Positions 14,540 to 26,100 of a stretch of DNA of 64,000 bases are shown here, piece after piece. How positions within the stretch are numbered: position 1 is the stretch's first letter; every line of letters starts with the position of its first letter. The position numbers and the translations under genes are program-made. Origin of the DNA: Schistosoma haematobium (Eukaryota > Platyhelminthes > Trematoda > Strigeidida > Schistosomatidae); the NCBI RefSeq assembly GCF_000699445.3, contig NC_067198.1, positions 19,610,536-19,674,535 on the forward strand, written 5' to 3'. The notes under the pieces are model-generated. The model saw only the letters and a list, made by a program, of their open reading frames with translations. It was not told the origin of the DNA and did not search any database.

Positions 14540-15960
14540 TATAATTTCTTTTATTTATTTAAAGACAAATATTGATACAAAAGGGCACTGAAACATATGT
14601 GTCACACAATAAGAAAGTGAAATTTGAGTACAATAAATTGAAATAAATACGTGGATAATAATACTAATAATAATAAGTGAATGGGATTAAAGGAAGTGAG
14701 AGAATCGGCTCATTCGACAAAAAAAAGAACCCCAAAGGGTTCTATCAGTTGAAGTAGTTCCCCCCACTTATATAAATAAGGTAAACGTGATTGCAGTAGA
14801 AGCATCGCTGGCTTTTTTCTAAGCCATGTCTGACAACTTATTATGCCAATGTTTCACGATCTTTAGGGCCCTGATCAGAGATTTGTGAATGACCAACAGA
14901 TACCAGTCCTGTACAGTTCTCTTTCTTATCACGGCTTACTTACACCTACTATCCCTCTCAGAGGAGCATAGACCGTCGAACAGCACTCTCCACCCAACTC
15001 TTTCTCTCCTTTCCAGTTCACAATTGTTATTCATTCTTTTGATGCCTACTTCCAAGTCCCGATACGCCATGTTCTTAGGACTTCCTTTTTTCCCTTATTT
15101 ATTTATTATTTGTTTGGACACATAAGTACTGGTATAATGGGGCACCAGATACATATGCGCCACGAAAATCTCATTTGATATGTGTGAGGGATGTGATACT
15201 GCTCGGGTGCCCAGACCCAAGCAGGTGGTATTTTTAAGAGGCCACACCTGGAGCCTTCGACCTAAAGGTCTAACCCACAAGGCAGTGGAGCATCGTAAGG
15301 AGATGTAGTCTTATGGTAGCCAGTGACCAACGGTTGGTTCTTACTCCATTTGTTCCCTCAGGGTACTAGAGCCCATGTGCACCATTGGTTTGAAATCAGG
15401 GTTTTCCAACTCCCTTAGGTGGACTCTCCGTGTCCACCAACCCGGTTAAAGCGCCGGACATTCGCTTTTCGTCCTCTCAATTTCGTAAACAACACCCTCG
15501 CCACGAGAAGTCAGTGAATAGAACTTCTCTGGCAGAGGCTATATACGCGTGGCCATGTGAGAGCATTTCAAGAGGAAGAGCGAACTTTCCTTACTCTCGG
15601 CCGTACCAGGGCATTTGGGGGTACTGGAAAGAAGTGTCTGTTTGCCGTCACTCTGATGTGTTTGTACATAGGTCCTTAGAGATGTTAATAAACTTCTTCA
15701 GCACATCTTTCTTCAACAGCTAACCCTAGAGGTCAGTCTTGTCCATTCGATTAATGTTGCCTGTGCTCTGGCGCCTAATGCGATCCCGACGCCAGCAAAA
15801 ACAAAAATCCCATAGGGCCCTCGAGTAAATGCATGTACAACAAACTTTACGAACCTAGAGAGAGCATACTCTCTTCATCCTCTTCCGTATCAGGACATTT
15901 GTAGGTCTTTTATGATGTTAAGTATCTGGAGGGTTTTATTTAGAAAAATCAAACATGTTC
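14540..15960. repeat. Mosaic of decayed interspersed repeats
   Basis: This stretch has higher complexity and GC than its surroundings and contains several repeat-derived pieces. Two imperfect versions of one motif lie at 14,560-14,615 and 15,100-15,165; both read roughly as an acaaatattgata-type start, then a gggcac block, then a gtgccacac-like end. An antisense RTE 3' end lies between them. The 15,400-15,640 part (tccaccaacccggttaaagc followed by a cgcttttcgtcctctcaat block) has a diverged relative at about 43,670-43,800. The short ORFs inside are by-products of the repeats. I infer nested fragments of more than one element rather than a gene. Confidence 0.55.
14931..15090 (-). mobile_element. 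RTE-type retrotransposon 3' end fragment
   Basis: Read on the minus strand, this segment translates as the C-terminal tail of a non-LTR retrotransposon polyprotein. It has a MNNNCELERRERVGWRVL-type segment, then GLCS, and ends in a Lys codon and TAA. The same tail ([10 protein letters not shown]) closes the longer element at 60-61.9 kb, and WRELIG...GSNRRK closes the fragment at 45 kb, so the three belong to one family. Only about 50 codons remain. Confidence 0.7.
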
Positions 15961-16319
15961 TCATGTTTTGTGACCATTATATGCAAAATAATGTGTCCAT
16001 CTCAGTAAACATGGTCGAATTCATAACTGTAATGAGACAATGAACAAGAAGGATCAATTTGGAATCGCTTTGCGTAAAATAAACAGGACTTCCTAATCAT
16101 TGTTAGTCATATTTAAACTAGTAATATCTTAACGTTTCGGTTCAGACTCGAGTTTCGACAAATTAATCATGATTCGAAACCAAAGGACATCCGTCATCTA
16201 ACAAGAGTGTAATTAAATCCCATAATTATTCACATTTTATGATGATGTCGACCTTTTTATTTACTTTTTAGAGTTATCTTGTATGAAAACGGATTGTAAC
16301 TTATCATCCTTAATTGAGC
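15961..16319. other. Upstream region of the SLC25A26-type gene
   Basis: AT-rich 5' flank ending at the chosen ATG. It should hold the promoter and 5' untranslated region, but I see no clear TATA or initiator element I would defend, and no spliced-leader acceptor stands out. Confidence 0.4.
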
Positions 16320-16361
16320 ATGAGTACAAACAATAATCATGCACATCTTATTTCCTTGTTG
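16320..16361 (+). CDS. SLC25A26: SAM carrier exon 1 (residues 1-14)
   Basis: Fourteen codons ending in phase 0 before donor gtgagc at 16362. Followed by a 33-nt intron. It supplies the start and the first turn of helix 1. Confidence 0.7.
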
Positions 16362-19300
16362 GTGAGCTTTTGTATTTCGTCTTATCTTATTTAGGCAGGC
16401 TCAACTGCTGGACTTTCTGTTGATCTTGCACTTTTTCCAATCGATACAATCAAAACTCGTTTGCAAAGTTATCATAACAATGTTCAAAGGACTCCTGGTT
16501 CCCTCCGTCTTTTTGCCGGTTTCCCAGCAGTTGCTATAGGTTCTGCTCCTGCAGGTAGCTTGGACTTTGAATAACTTTATATAAACTTTATGTAGCTGCA
16601 GTATTTTTCTTAACTTATGAGGCAGTTAAAGATGTATGTAGGGATCTCGGTATGCATCCGATAAGTCATTCAGTTCTATCTGCTTGTATTGCAGAAATTG
16701 TAAGATTTTGATTTTAATTTTCAGTATCTAGGTTGCTTGTATTATAAGAGTACCCTGTGAAGTGGTAAAACAGAGAACGCAAAATCAGCCTGCTCATGGT
16801 GTTTCAACTGTGTTTCTACAGACTTTGCGTAATGAGGTTAGTTATTGGATATTTTGGTTACTTCAACCTACTCGTAGTTCGTATTATTAAAATTAGTTAC
16901 ATGCTTATTACCTATGTTTTTCTACCCAATTGTATCCGGTATTTGTTGTACTCAACTTTCTGACCATGGACTAAGTTGTTTTTGTTCATTCTGCTTTTTA
17001 TTGACTTATCATCTAAAATCACTTCATAAACTTAAAACAAATTCAGCTTGTACAAGAAACACTGTATTTGCTAGATTATATTTAAGGTTCTATTGAAATC
17101 ATGAACCGATATAAGTTAGACCACCATTGGAAACCTGGAAGCACTAGACGACCGTTTCCTCTTATTGTGAGACTCTTCAGAAGTCCTCATCTACAATTTT
17201 GAGAACGCTTAACTTACAGACAGCCGAGCCGGTATATTTAAAGCTGTACACTGTGGATGAATTGGTTATTCCACCGAAGATTATGGAAACCAATCTGCTA
17301 TAAAATAGATAACAATCATTACTTAACAAATATAGAAATAATAGACTGCGTTGACATCCGTGTTTCATAGACCAACATGAGTTAGGCCAGTTGGTAAATT
17401 TTCTTGTTTGGATTTAAGTAAATTCCTTGACCTTTATTTGGTAGATGAAAATTGTCAAGTAGTGGTCTTCGTACACCTACTTCTATGTTCTTGAACCTTT
17501 CAATTGTTCGTTTGTATGTTTACAGTTCTCACCAAAACTGATCTCAGCTGATTCTGTTGTAGTTCCTCATTTGATTTATAGCTCCATAAAATGTTGGTTC
17601 TCGAACGTATGTTTCAATAATACTCAACAGAGAATACAAGCTTTTTTAGATCCTGAGTTATAGATTTTTATATTTTTTTGTAAGATCGTTTATTAATGGA
17701 CCATTACTTTGAGCTAATCAAGTGAGCACTTGACCTAGTCATCCAGTGGCATTAAACACTACATTATCTTATCTCTTATCGCAAAATATTTAAGGTACCA
17801 TTATTACACATATCAGCGTTCAAACACTGAATCTATGTGTGCTTTTACGGTAGTTTGTAAAGAAAAATGAATTTTTCGCGAAACTGAGGCAGTGTTTGCG
17901 TATAAATTTTGGACGTCTCTTTAAAGGACTACATTTAGACTTAACATTGTTTTTTTCATGTTTAGCCTCCATTGCAAACGAGTTAATCGTTTTTCATTGG
18001 ATTTCAACTAAATATTGAAGTGATTTTATATAACATTTTTAATATTTCCCAGGGCATTCGTGGATTTTACAGAGGATATGTCAGCACATTATCACGAGAA
18101 ATCCCATTTTCACTCATTCAATATCCCATATGGGAAAAATTAAGGGTAAGTATGTCTTTACAGAGGACCACTTTGTTCATCCTAGTAATTATAAGTGTTT
18201 TTCATAACAGTCTCATCGAATACATTGTTATGACTTTATTAACTCCACTACCAGCAATCGATTCGTGAATTTAAACAGTTGTTTGTTCACCGTAGTTCTG
18301 GAAGGTTACTGGTATCGTTATCTCTTACGTAATAGGTGTGGACGAGAACATAGGTGGAGACAACGAATGTATATTGATACAAAATTACGGAGTATCTTGG
18401 TAAAATATAAGTAGCATACACAAAATACTTCATTTGCAAATATCCCATCAATTGTTCTTTACATTCTGTATGATCTTTCCAATTCACAATTCCTTATTTC
18501 GCTTTCTGTTTTCTTCAATTCGATCTTCTTAGCTTTCTACCACCATGCATTTCACTTCTGATTGGTGTTACATACTACTTATGTTTGCTGACATAAGTAG
18601 CGTACACCACAATACCACGATTCATAAACCGATAGCCATGTATATAAACAGTTAATTATGGCACTGAGGGTTTTTTATGTCCACATTACGGTCTCGTAGT
18701 ACTTGACGTTCCCGCACCAATCTAGGATCATATGTAATTGAACAATAGGAATTGAACTTGAATTCATTAACTACTTTGTTTACATGCGTTTTGAGGAGGT
18801 TAGCGGTCAAACGGTTTCCTGATATGTTAATTTAGCACACCCTTTGTATCTAAATGTCTCCCACAATAGACTACTCGCTAAAGTATTGAAATTTCTTTCA
18901 TCTTCATGTTAGTAGTTATAAATCTTTACGTTCCGAAGTTACAACAAAAATCGAGCTAGTAATCAACCTTATATATGTGGTCTTTGTATTGAATATACAT
19001 TTATCTGATTACTTTTCTTCTTTATGCTAAACTGTATTCGTCTGTGGATTGTTTATTAAAATAGAATAAGTGAGTTGGAGCTAGTGTATGGGAAACTTGA
19101 TTCCACATAAAGTCTTTATTAAGTAATTATTGAGCACAAGAGAAGTGATTTTCCTTCGCGCATCAACAATCTGCTTGTAGTTACATCCAATGTTTGAATC
19201 ATAAACAAGCAAAATAGGTCTTGAAATAATAGTTTACTAAACTTCTCATCACAGCTGGTATATCCCGATTTCTATGAAGAAGTGCTTGTACGACAGGATT

Positions 19301-22300
19301 GTACACTATTTTACCATATAACTGGGATTGCTGTTAATAGTTAAATGCATGAAAATTTATAACTAATAAATTATTAACCTCTTTAAAGAAATAATTTTTA
19401 GGCTGGACGTATAAATGCGAATTTGTATCCTTGCGGACTTCTCATATCAAGTGAATTACCAGTAGAGCAAATGACGGCAAATAACTAGATCTATAAGGTT
19501 TATTACTAATGTTCTAGTGTGTATGAGTTGTCGATTTTCTGGTTTTGCAACTACTCAGAAACTCGTTTGGAGACATACATTATGAAGAAAACCTATTGTA
19601 GAATAAGCGAACTGAATGTAATTTTATGTAAATTTTAAACGCCCAGATATTGTATGCTTTTGCTTACAACAATGTGGTTCTCTTTTTTGACGCTTTTTTC
19701 TCTTGACTTTTATTCGTGTTCGGTCAAAGTGGCTTAGCTTCCGATATATATATTCCTTATTAATTACTCAAATTATTCTTCCTAACTCATTGTTTTTAGT
19801 ATATGACTATGGAATGGAACAGAAATGCAGTTGGAACCGATGACATTACAGACCCAACAGCGTTCCAGTTAAAGGCTTGGCAGTCAGCTATGTGTGGATG
19901 CTTAGCTGGCTCAATAGCTGGCGCTGTAACCACACCTTTAGATGTGGCCAAAACTCGAATAATGTTGGCTGAGGTCAGTTGTATTATCCTTTATCATCTT
20001 TTTATGTTCTATGTTTATACAAATGCGTTTTAATTGTGTATGTTTTCATGTGTATTCATTTTAGTTCTCTCTAATGAACAACATTTAAAATAAAATAACG
20101 CGAATTAATAGATGAATTATCTGATTTTTAGTACTTTATACAACTTGATAATCTATAGGTGGACAACTTCATTGGAATAAGCTTCTTTCAGTGTGCAGAA
20201 TATATTCTAGTCATTGTTGGGAACGCTAAATCCCCAGAAATCACTTGGTTAACGTTTCGTTCTTGTGATTTCATTTTGGAAATTAAAATTTCTCATTTTT
20301 GCGTCAAAAGCGCCCATTTTTACCCCAAGTTTGTATTTCCCACTTGGAAAAACCTTAAATATCATTGGTTTGTTTTCTCTTTTAGTACGCTATTTTGTGA
20401 CGTTTCCTAAGAACATTTTTGTGCCGCATATACATTCATGAGTTGTGTGCTTATTCTTTCGTGCTTCCGACTGCTTGTGGAATATGTATTTCCGTCTGCT
20501 TAATCTGGTCTTTCCTCTCTGGTTAGCAGGGTGCGAGTACAGTGAAATAGCTTAACTTCTCTTGTTATTGTGTTGCTGACTTTCGTTCCGTTCTCCGGTT
20601 TTTCGTGATATCCTAATCTCTTCAAACATAGCACTCATCTCTTGATCTCAATGTTTAGTGCTAGTTTTATGCCACAGAAATTTAATATGAAACATCTAAT
20701 CATTTAATAATCATAGATTGGATTATTACTAACATATATTACTCAAAGGCCAGCTATCCCTTACACGATCAGTATTTTTGGAGTTAAACGCATTTACCAA
20801 CAAAATAGCTATGTAATGATTGTTATGAACTGTAACCATTGCATCTATTTCACTCTTCAATGGATTACTCTTTAGTAGGTTAGGTTTGAACTTTTAATTG
20901 GCGTTATCAAGATACTTAGTATTTTATAGTTGAATTGGATTATTTTTAAGCATAATGCAAATAATGTGACAATTCAACTACTACCATAGTTTTACTCTCC
21001 TTTTTATTATTAATTTTAGCCCAATTCTAATTTTGCATCTGGTCATATAATTTACGCCATGCGAACAATATTTCAAGAGAGTGGAATTCATGGGTAGGTT
21101 GTCTATTTTCTTTTCATTTGAACCTGTCTTCTAATTTCTTCGTGTTCTTTATATGAAATTCCATGCCATATATATACTCCAGATTTGTAGAGATCTGTTT
21201 TCATGACGTCTCCAAAAAGCAAATGACAACACAATAATTAAATTTCCTTTAAAAAAGTGTTTCGTGACTGTATTTCTTTTATGTGCCCTGTAATTCACAA
21301 GCTGTGTGTATATGTATGTTTTGGCTAACTACCTAGCTAACCGCTGCCCATGTATCTGACATTCGGACATACTTGTTTTGTAGTAAGCGTATATTGATCT
21401 TTTAGGAAAGTATGTAATTCACAATATTACTGTATAATTATAATTAAATAGGGTAGATAATGCTGATGTACATTATGTATTTATCTTCATCAGTAGTAAG
21501 TTAGCTTCCAAATCACCATCTTTAACCTCCTTCCCGAAGTCAAAAGATTACACATTGTCTAGTCACATTAAGATCATTTCCGAAAAAAACTGTTGTAACG
21601 TGTGGGACTACAGGTTTTTGATAAGCAGCGTATTTATCGACCGATTACAGTGGACATGTAAAACACGTAAGTGGACGACCTAGTGCCCTGATTGGCCCTG
21701 CTTCGCTGTCTGTCCTAGCCAGTTGAGTCAAGAACACAAGTCACAGCCTCTGAGTTATGAATCATTATATTTCAGACATATTCTATTTATATACCAAACA
21801 AACAAACCACCATAGACTTAACACGATAATTATTGGTATATTTTTCCTCAGCATCCATAACAAAAACAAACTCCTGTGTGATTTTCGCGGGATTACTTTG
21901 GAAAATGTAGTTTCTTTTAAATTAAAAGTATTTAACATATCTTAGAGAACGCTCTAGATGATTAAGTTAGATAAAAGGTGTCCTGATAGCTATTTATTAT
22001 TCCGCTGCTTTTTGAGCACGAAAATTTCAACTCAGTACCTTGGAGTTTTCACATTAATTTTCTAGTGTTGCCATATTTAATAGTTGTAGTCATGTAAAAA
22101 CAAGATAAACACTTCCAGATTCGAGTTAAATCGCGTTACTGTTTCTTACACAATATATTTTATTATTTACTTTGTCGAATCTTTTTTAGAATTTTCGCTA
22201 CTAATAACAACCATCCAGCAGTCGGTTTCCGCTTATTTCATCAAAAATATGTATCAAAATTATACTGCCTTTGATTTAAAAGTGGTTGATCATTTGCGCT

Positions 22301-24097
22301 AATTCACTCCTATCCACGAATAACGTAACTCTGCTGAACAAGGCTTTTGAGTTAAAAAATAGTTTTCAAAATAATAAATATATATTTGTTATATCCCAAT
22401 GATTAGAAAAATTGTATTTCTGCCGTTTCGTGACTTGATGCAAGCCACTTCTTCAGAGTAAATAAAAAGTGTTTTCGGTAACGTCCCAAGAATAGTTATA
22501 AAATGTTTATCACTTCCCTCCTCCTCATAACCGGGATACTCTGATAACCCCTCTCTCATTATGTGGGATAACATTGAAATGATTGTAGGTTTTTCTTTTC
22601 TAAATCCTAACGATAAATTTTAAGGTAATGAGAATAAACGTTTAAGAAATAACGATTAGTTTAAATGCTATCGAAATATGTATTCAGTATATTCAGGTGC
22701 ACACTTTTTTAGACTTAAGTATATAAAAAGATATTGCAAGCTGGGAAACAAATTATTTCTCGCTATAACCAAGTTTGAACTTGAATCTAAGCTACTGACA
22801 AGTTGATTACTAGAATTCATTATCAAAAAATATGATAACTGTGCAACTGGTTGAAAGTGATGGTTCAAATGTTTAAATCATTTCGATTTATCCATTCATG
22901 AGAAAATATCTTCCTACTAATTTATGTCGTCTTTTCAATAGTTTGTTATGTGTGATCAAATCCTTGAGTATACATCCTGTATTCAGCTAATGAATAAGTA
23001 TTGTATAATTTATCTGTATTCACCCTTCATCTAACTAAAGGGTGATTAATGTGGTTGATCTCTACCTGTACAAATATACTACTGCTTATCAATGATTTAC
23101 ACAGCATGTACAGAAATATCAAGTGCTTGGTTAATACTGTTGATGTATATAAAACTCAGTTGTAACTAATATAAACAAATTGGTCATCATTCATATAAAC
23201 TACAGTGTTATTTAGTCCTAAGAAGTGGCCAGATTGTTTTAAAAGCGATATCACAAAATAAACAGTCCAATCCATTCTGGCATTACAAACTGATATCTCA
23301 CCTTATAACTAGTATTTGTTAATAATAGGTTACATTTTACGACAGGTAATTGTTTTAACTCATCATTTTTGTCTTCTACGTTATCACTGGCTGTCAAAGT
23401 AAACTTCAAAAAGTAAATGAACTGCACCATCGGGAAAGATGGACGGTGGCTAGCAGTGGAATTTAGGACGCGCGCTTCGCATTATTTGAGACACTTCAGC
23501 TGAGTGTGCCTGCATCCTTGAGTTTTAGTTTACTCCAGGCCTAGAATCCAGTACCATTCGCTTCAAACGTCATCCGCTTAGCTAATGGGTTCAGATAACT
23601 ACTAGTTTATGTAATACGGTTAAGTTTAATTCATTTGTATTGATTGTTTGAATCTTCCCATTGATGTTTAGGACTGCAATCGATCAATCTCTTCTGGTAT
23701 ATGTATATCCTGTGCTTGTGAATTAATGGTAATATCAAAGAAATCCGCACAGGATGCACATATGCAAAAAGAGACCGATCAATTGCAGTCCTAAACATAA
23801 ATGGGAAGATTCAAACAACCGACACTAATAAATAAACAACATTTAGTGAACTATCACTTTAGTTTTATCTCTTTCCAAATAGAACAATCTATAAGATTAT
23901 GCTTATTTTCTGTTTTGAATATAAAATTGCCCATTTAATTATTTTCAATGATTGTATTGGTTTACTTTCGCTCCAGGCTTTTCTCAGGTTTAATACCTCG
24001 AATCACATTACTATCTGTTGGTGGAGCTATATTTCTTGGCATTTATGATATTTCTACCAGTTTCTGGACTTTATTTCTTCAAAATTCTAAAGATTGA
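16320..24097 (+). CDS. SLC25A26: Mitochondrial S-adenosylmethionine carrier (SLC25A26/SAMC), 8 exons
   Basis: Inner-membrane carrier expected to exchange cytosolic S-adenosylmethionine for matrix S-adenosylhomocysteine, supplying mitochondrial methylation. Exons: 16320-16361, 16395-16554, 16596-16699, 16732-16836, 18053-18145, 19800-19973, 21020-21093, 23977-24097. Joined they give 873 nt, 290 residues plus stop, close to the 274 of human SAMC. All three solute-carrier signatures are present: PIDTIK (29-34), PCEVVK (110-115) and PLDVAK (214-219), one per repeat of two membrane helices. SAMC-type phrases run throughout, such as [18 protein letters not shown] and [16 protein letters not shown]. 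Every junction is GT-AG and keeps frame. The ATG at 16320 is chosen because it reaches the donor at 16362 in phase and adds an AHLISLLAG start like the family's; the ATG at 16339 is out of frame. The N terminus is the least certain part. Confidence 0.92.
16395..16554 (+). CDS. SLC25A26: SAM carrier exon 2 (residues 15-68)
   Basis: Acceptor ttatttag at 16387-16394. Contains the first carrier signature, PIDTIKTRL. Ends one base into an Ala codon before a 41-nt intron (16555-16595). Confidence 0.92.
16596..16699 (+). CDS. SLC25A26: SAM carrier exon 3 (residues 68-102)
   Basis: Completes the split Ala codon and encodes helix 2 ([13 protein letters not shown]) and the start of helix 3 (SACIAEI). 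Followed by a 32-nt intron, 16700-16731. Confidence 0.92.
16732..16836 (+). CDS. SLC25A26: SAM carrier exon 4 (residues 103-137)
   Basis: Thirty-five codons with the second signature: [15 protein letters not shown]. Ends with Asn-Glu before donor gttagt. The next intron is 1,216 nt. Confidence 0.93.
17093..17290 (+). repeat. Family-B SINE-like unit in SAM carrier intron 4
   Basis: Starts like the other B copies (tgaaatcatgaaccgat) and has acctggaagcacta followed by a cgaccgtttc block. Its reverse complement keeps CTGAAGA and GAAAC of a hammerhead core, but stem II is broken. The tRNA-like half is badly decayed. Confidence 0.65.
18053..18145 (+). CDS. SLC25A26: SAM carrier exon 5 (residues 138-168)
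   Basis: Acceptor atttcccag. Encodes GIRGFYRGY and [17 protein letters not shown], the matrix loop and helix 4 of the carrier. Donor gtaagt at 18146. Confidence 0.94.
18565..18610. repeat. Short inverted repeat in SAM carrier intron 5
   Basis: The arms ctacttatgt and acataagtag are perfectly complementary around a six-base loop, and flanking bases extend the pairing with mismatches. It may be part of an interspersed repeat covering about 18,540-18,740; no second copy is evident here. Confidence 0.4.
19800..19973 (+). CDS. SLC25A26: SAM carrier exon 6 (residues 169-226)
   Basis: Fifty-eight codons with a hydrophilic start, helix 5 ([15 protein letters not shown]) and the third signature PLDVAKTRI. 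Donor gtcagt at 19974. Confidence 0.94.
19974..21019. other. SAM carrier intron 6, with one segment of higher complexity
   Basis: No exon or gene fragment is recognised. The part at about 20,155-20,640 is less AT-rich than its flanks and includes an open frame at 20,159-20,410 with no recognisable domain. It may be an interspersed repeat, but no second copy in this window supports that. Confidence 0.35.
21020..21093 (+). CDS. SLC25A26: SAM carrier exon 7 (residues 227-250)
   Basis: Acceptor taattttag. Encodes the matrix loop with a [12 protein letters not shown] end. Stops two bases into a Gly codon before gtaggt. Confidence 0.92.
22385..22480 (-). repeat. Repeat with hammerhead-like core (Penelope-type context), minus strand
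   Basis: Reverse complement of this segment matches 52,245-52,340 closely: both share tctgaagaagtg, a stem-loop, aagtcacgaaac and then aatttttct with a cattgggatat block. It shows CTGAAGA, a 7-bp hairpin (GTGGCTT with AAGTCAC, one G-T pair) and GAAA as in a hammerhead. An extra A precedes stem II and the cleavage triplet is GGC instead of GTC, so this copy should be inactive. Confidence 0.55.
23425..23825 (-). repeat. Family-A (Sm-alpha-like) unit plus palindromic hairpin
   Basis: On the minus strand, 23,452-23,517 resembles the schistosome Sm-alpha hammerhead: cacactcagctga, a stem II remnant, gcgaagcgcgcgtcc and attccactgct. The core has drifted (CTGAAGTG for CTGATGAG). Next to it, 23,538-23,600 reads as a tRNA-like segment with an A box (TAGCTAAGCGG) and a damaged B box. 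Then 23,645-23,822 is a long inverted repeat: tttaggactgcaat and its complement attgcagtcctaaa close the ends, with caggat/atcctg nearer the loop. The same hairpin follows family-A sequence at 47 kb. Confidence 0.65.
23977..24097 (+). CDS. SLC25A26: SAM carrier exon 8 (residues 251-290, stop)
   Basis: Completes Gly and encodes [20 protein letters not shown], helix 6 of the family, then a short hydrophilic tail and TGA at 24095. Confidence 0.94.
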
Positions 24098-24128
24098 TGT
24101 AACCACGTACTTGACATAGTTTTTTTTC

Positions 24129-24134
24129 AATAAA
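24129..24134 (+). terminator. Polyadenylation signal of the SAM carrier gene
   Basis: AATAAA 32 nt after the stop codon in a T-rich stretch, the best candidate 3' end signal for the gene just upstream. A further AATAAA lies near 24,371. Confidence 0.65.
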
Positions 24135-25834
24135 ACACTACTATTTTGTGCCTTATGTTCTCAGTCCGTGATGGTATTTCTCGGTGTATTGTACCTATTT
24201 AGTTAGTTCTAAATAATTTTTCCTAAACTTTCTAAAGTTGACACTGTCATTGTTTGTATATTTCCCATAAATATTTTGCTTCGGCTGCTCAACACGTGAA
24301 TACGTAAATCTTTAGTTTTGTTATTGTTTAGTGTTTCAGCTAAACAGATTTCAACTTTCTCCATGAAATGAAATAAACCTTGACAAACTAGTGAACAAAT
24401 TAAAGTTTCATTTTAATCAGAAAACTTGAAGTATTGTCTTGTCTAAATCTCTTAATACATAACTCACTATTATCTAACCTTCCATTGAGAAAATTGATGT
24501 TTTTGAATAAGAAACTGAAAAATAATCACCATCCAAAAATGTCTAAAATAAAAGCTTTACATGCCTGTCTGTACTGAACTATTCAGATCAAAGTGAATCG
24601 TCGAATGATATCATACTTGTGTTTCAGCATCGAAATGTAATTATTACTCTTCGTTATTCTTCATTACAAACGGATATAATACTCAGTTGTTTGCATTATA
24701 TTCATATGTTTATCTATATACCTATATAAATCACCAGAATGGTTCATTTCCAAATGCATACACTTGAAATATTACTTAGGTCATCTGAAAAATTATCACT
24801 ACTATTTCTAAATATAATAACGTCTAAAAGTTTTAATAACTTTAAACTAACTATTGCTAATTTGTTAACTTCCTGGTTGAAATTTTATTGATGTTTGTGT
24901 TCATGTTACAAGTCGATATTATTTAGATACTGAATGGATTGATGATTCTTGAACAACACTGTTGTATTTTCTGAGGATTTTTCTGTAGTATTGTATTTAT
25001 ATTTAATATTACGGTGATGAGAGTTATCTTGATGAATTATTTGTACTGTTGTTAGGTAAATGAATGTATTATTTCACTTGATAATCGTATTCATTATTTA
25101 TATCTTATTATTAAAGCATCGTAAACATCTCAACAACAATTGGTTTCAGAAACGAAAGCACTACAAGACAAATATCAGTTATGATTGAATATAATCAGTA
25201 ACATCTTATATGTTTTTTGCACAGTCCAAATAAGAAATTACCACTTAATTGTGATTAGTAGAATTCTATGCGTTGTGTATTTCAGAAATCAAGTACTTGC
25301 AATGCATCTGTTCCATATGCTGCCGCTAGACATCGATTTATAAAAGTCAATCGTTTCTCATTTAATTATATGAGGATTTTCTGGATATCGCGACATATTT
25401 ACAACCAAATAATATTTGTTTTCTATCACCAGCATAAGCTTTTCTCGTGACATTTTCTGTCATATTTGTAAACGTACTTTCTCACACAATGGCTAAATAC
25501 AGTACTCAATGTATACTATACATTAAATTGGTGCATCTTCCAATGATTATTTCAAATAAATTACAAGACTCTATAAAACAGTGGGTAAACGTCAACATTA
25601 TTCAGTTTTCTGATTAAACTTAATTACTAGACTAGTGGTTAACTAGATTTGTTTTGACAAAGTAATGCTCTGAAATCCCGACCAAAATGATATAAGACAA
25701 AGTGGTTAAGTAATACGATTTATGTTGAAATAAATCGATCACATATATATTTAATAAGTTCAGTGATACTGAGACCATCTTGAAATGACTTTCCGATACC
25801 TCGAATGTTACTTCTTTATATTTTCACTGCAGTC
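24135..25834. other. Intergenic, no feature seen
   Basis: Very AT-rich sequence downstream of the SAM carrier gene. The ORF at 25,268-25,450 shows no domain or splice support. Confidence 0.55.
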
Positions 25835-26100
25835 CGAAAACGGTCCATGGTAGACCACTTGGAAGCACTGAACGGTCCTTTCGTTCTCTTATGGGACTCA
25901 GCAGTGCTCATCCAAGACTCCACGTGCGAGAATCGGACCCACGGCCTTCAGTCTCGTGTGAACGCCTGACCTTAGACCAGTGAGCCGGTATCCAGCGATG
26001 TTAATGTTTAATTTCAACCAATCCATGATATTGAGCATTATCTTTCATTGTCTGCAGTGGGTAACTGCCTCACTCAACACAATTAAACTTGACTGATGGC
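25835..26100 (+). repeat. Family-B SINE-like unit
   Basis: Contains ttggaagcactgaacggtcc, a gactcagcagtgctcatcc block, a tRNA-like stretch (cgagaatcggaccc to gaccagtgagccggtatcc) and the B-type tail (ttcaaccaatccatgat). In reverse complement the hammerhead stem I (GCACTG with CAGTGC) is intact, but three bases of the CTGANGA core are deleted. Confidence 0.75.

Larger units (their letters stand above)
21094..23976. other. SAM carrier intron 7, repeat-bearing
   Basis: The largest intron of the gene, 2,883 nt. It carries a GC-richer island at about 21,595-21,760 of unknown type, an inverted Penelope-type repeat piece (22,385-22,480), a family-A unit and an A-type hairpin (23,425-23,825). No coding exon was found within it. 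Confidence 0.6.

Noticed and set aside
16339..16341. Alternative ATG for the SAM carrier
   Set aside because: Reading from it through the 16,362 donor puts exon 2 out of frame; the ATG at 16,320 keeps frame and extends the family-like start.
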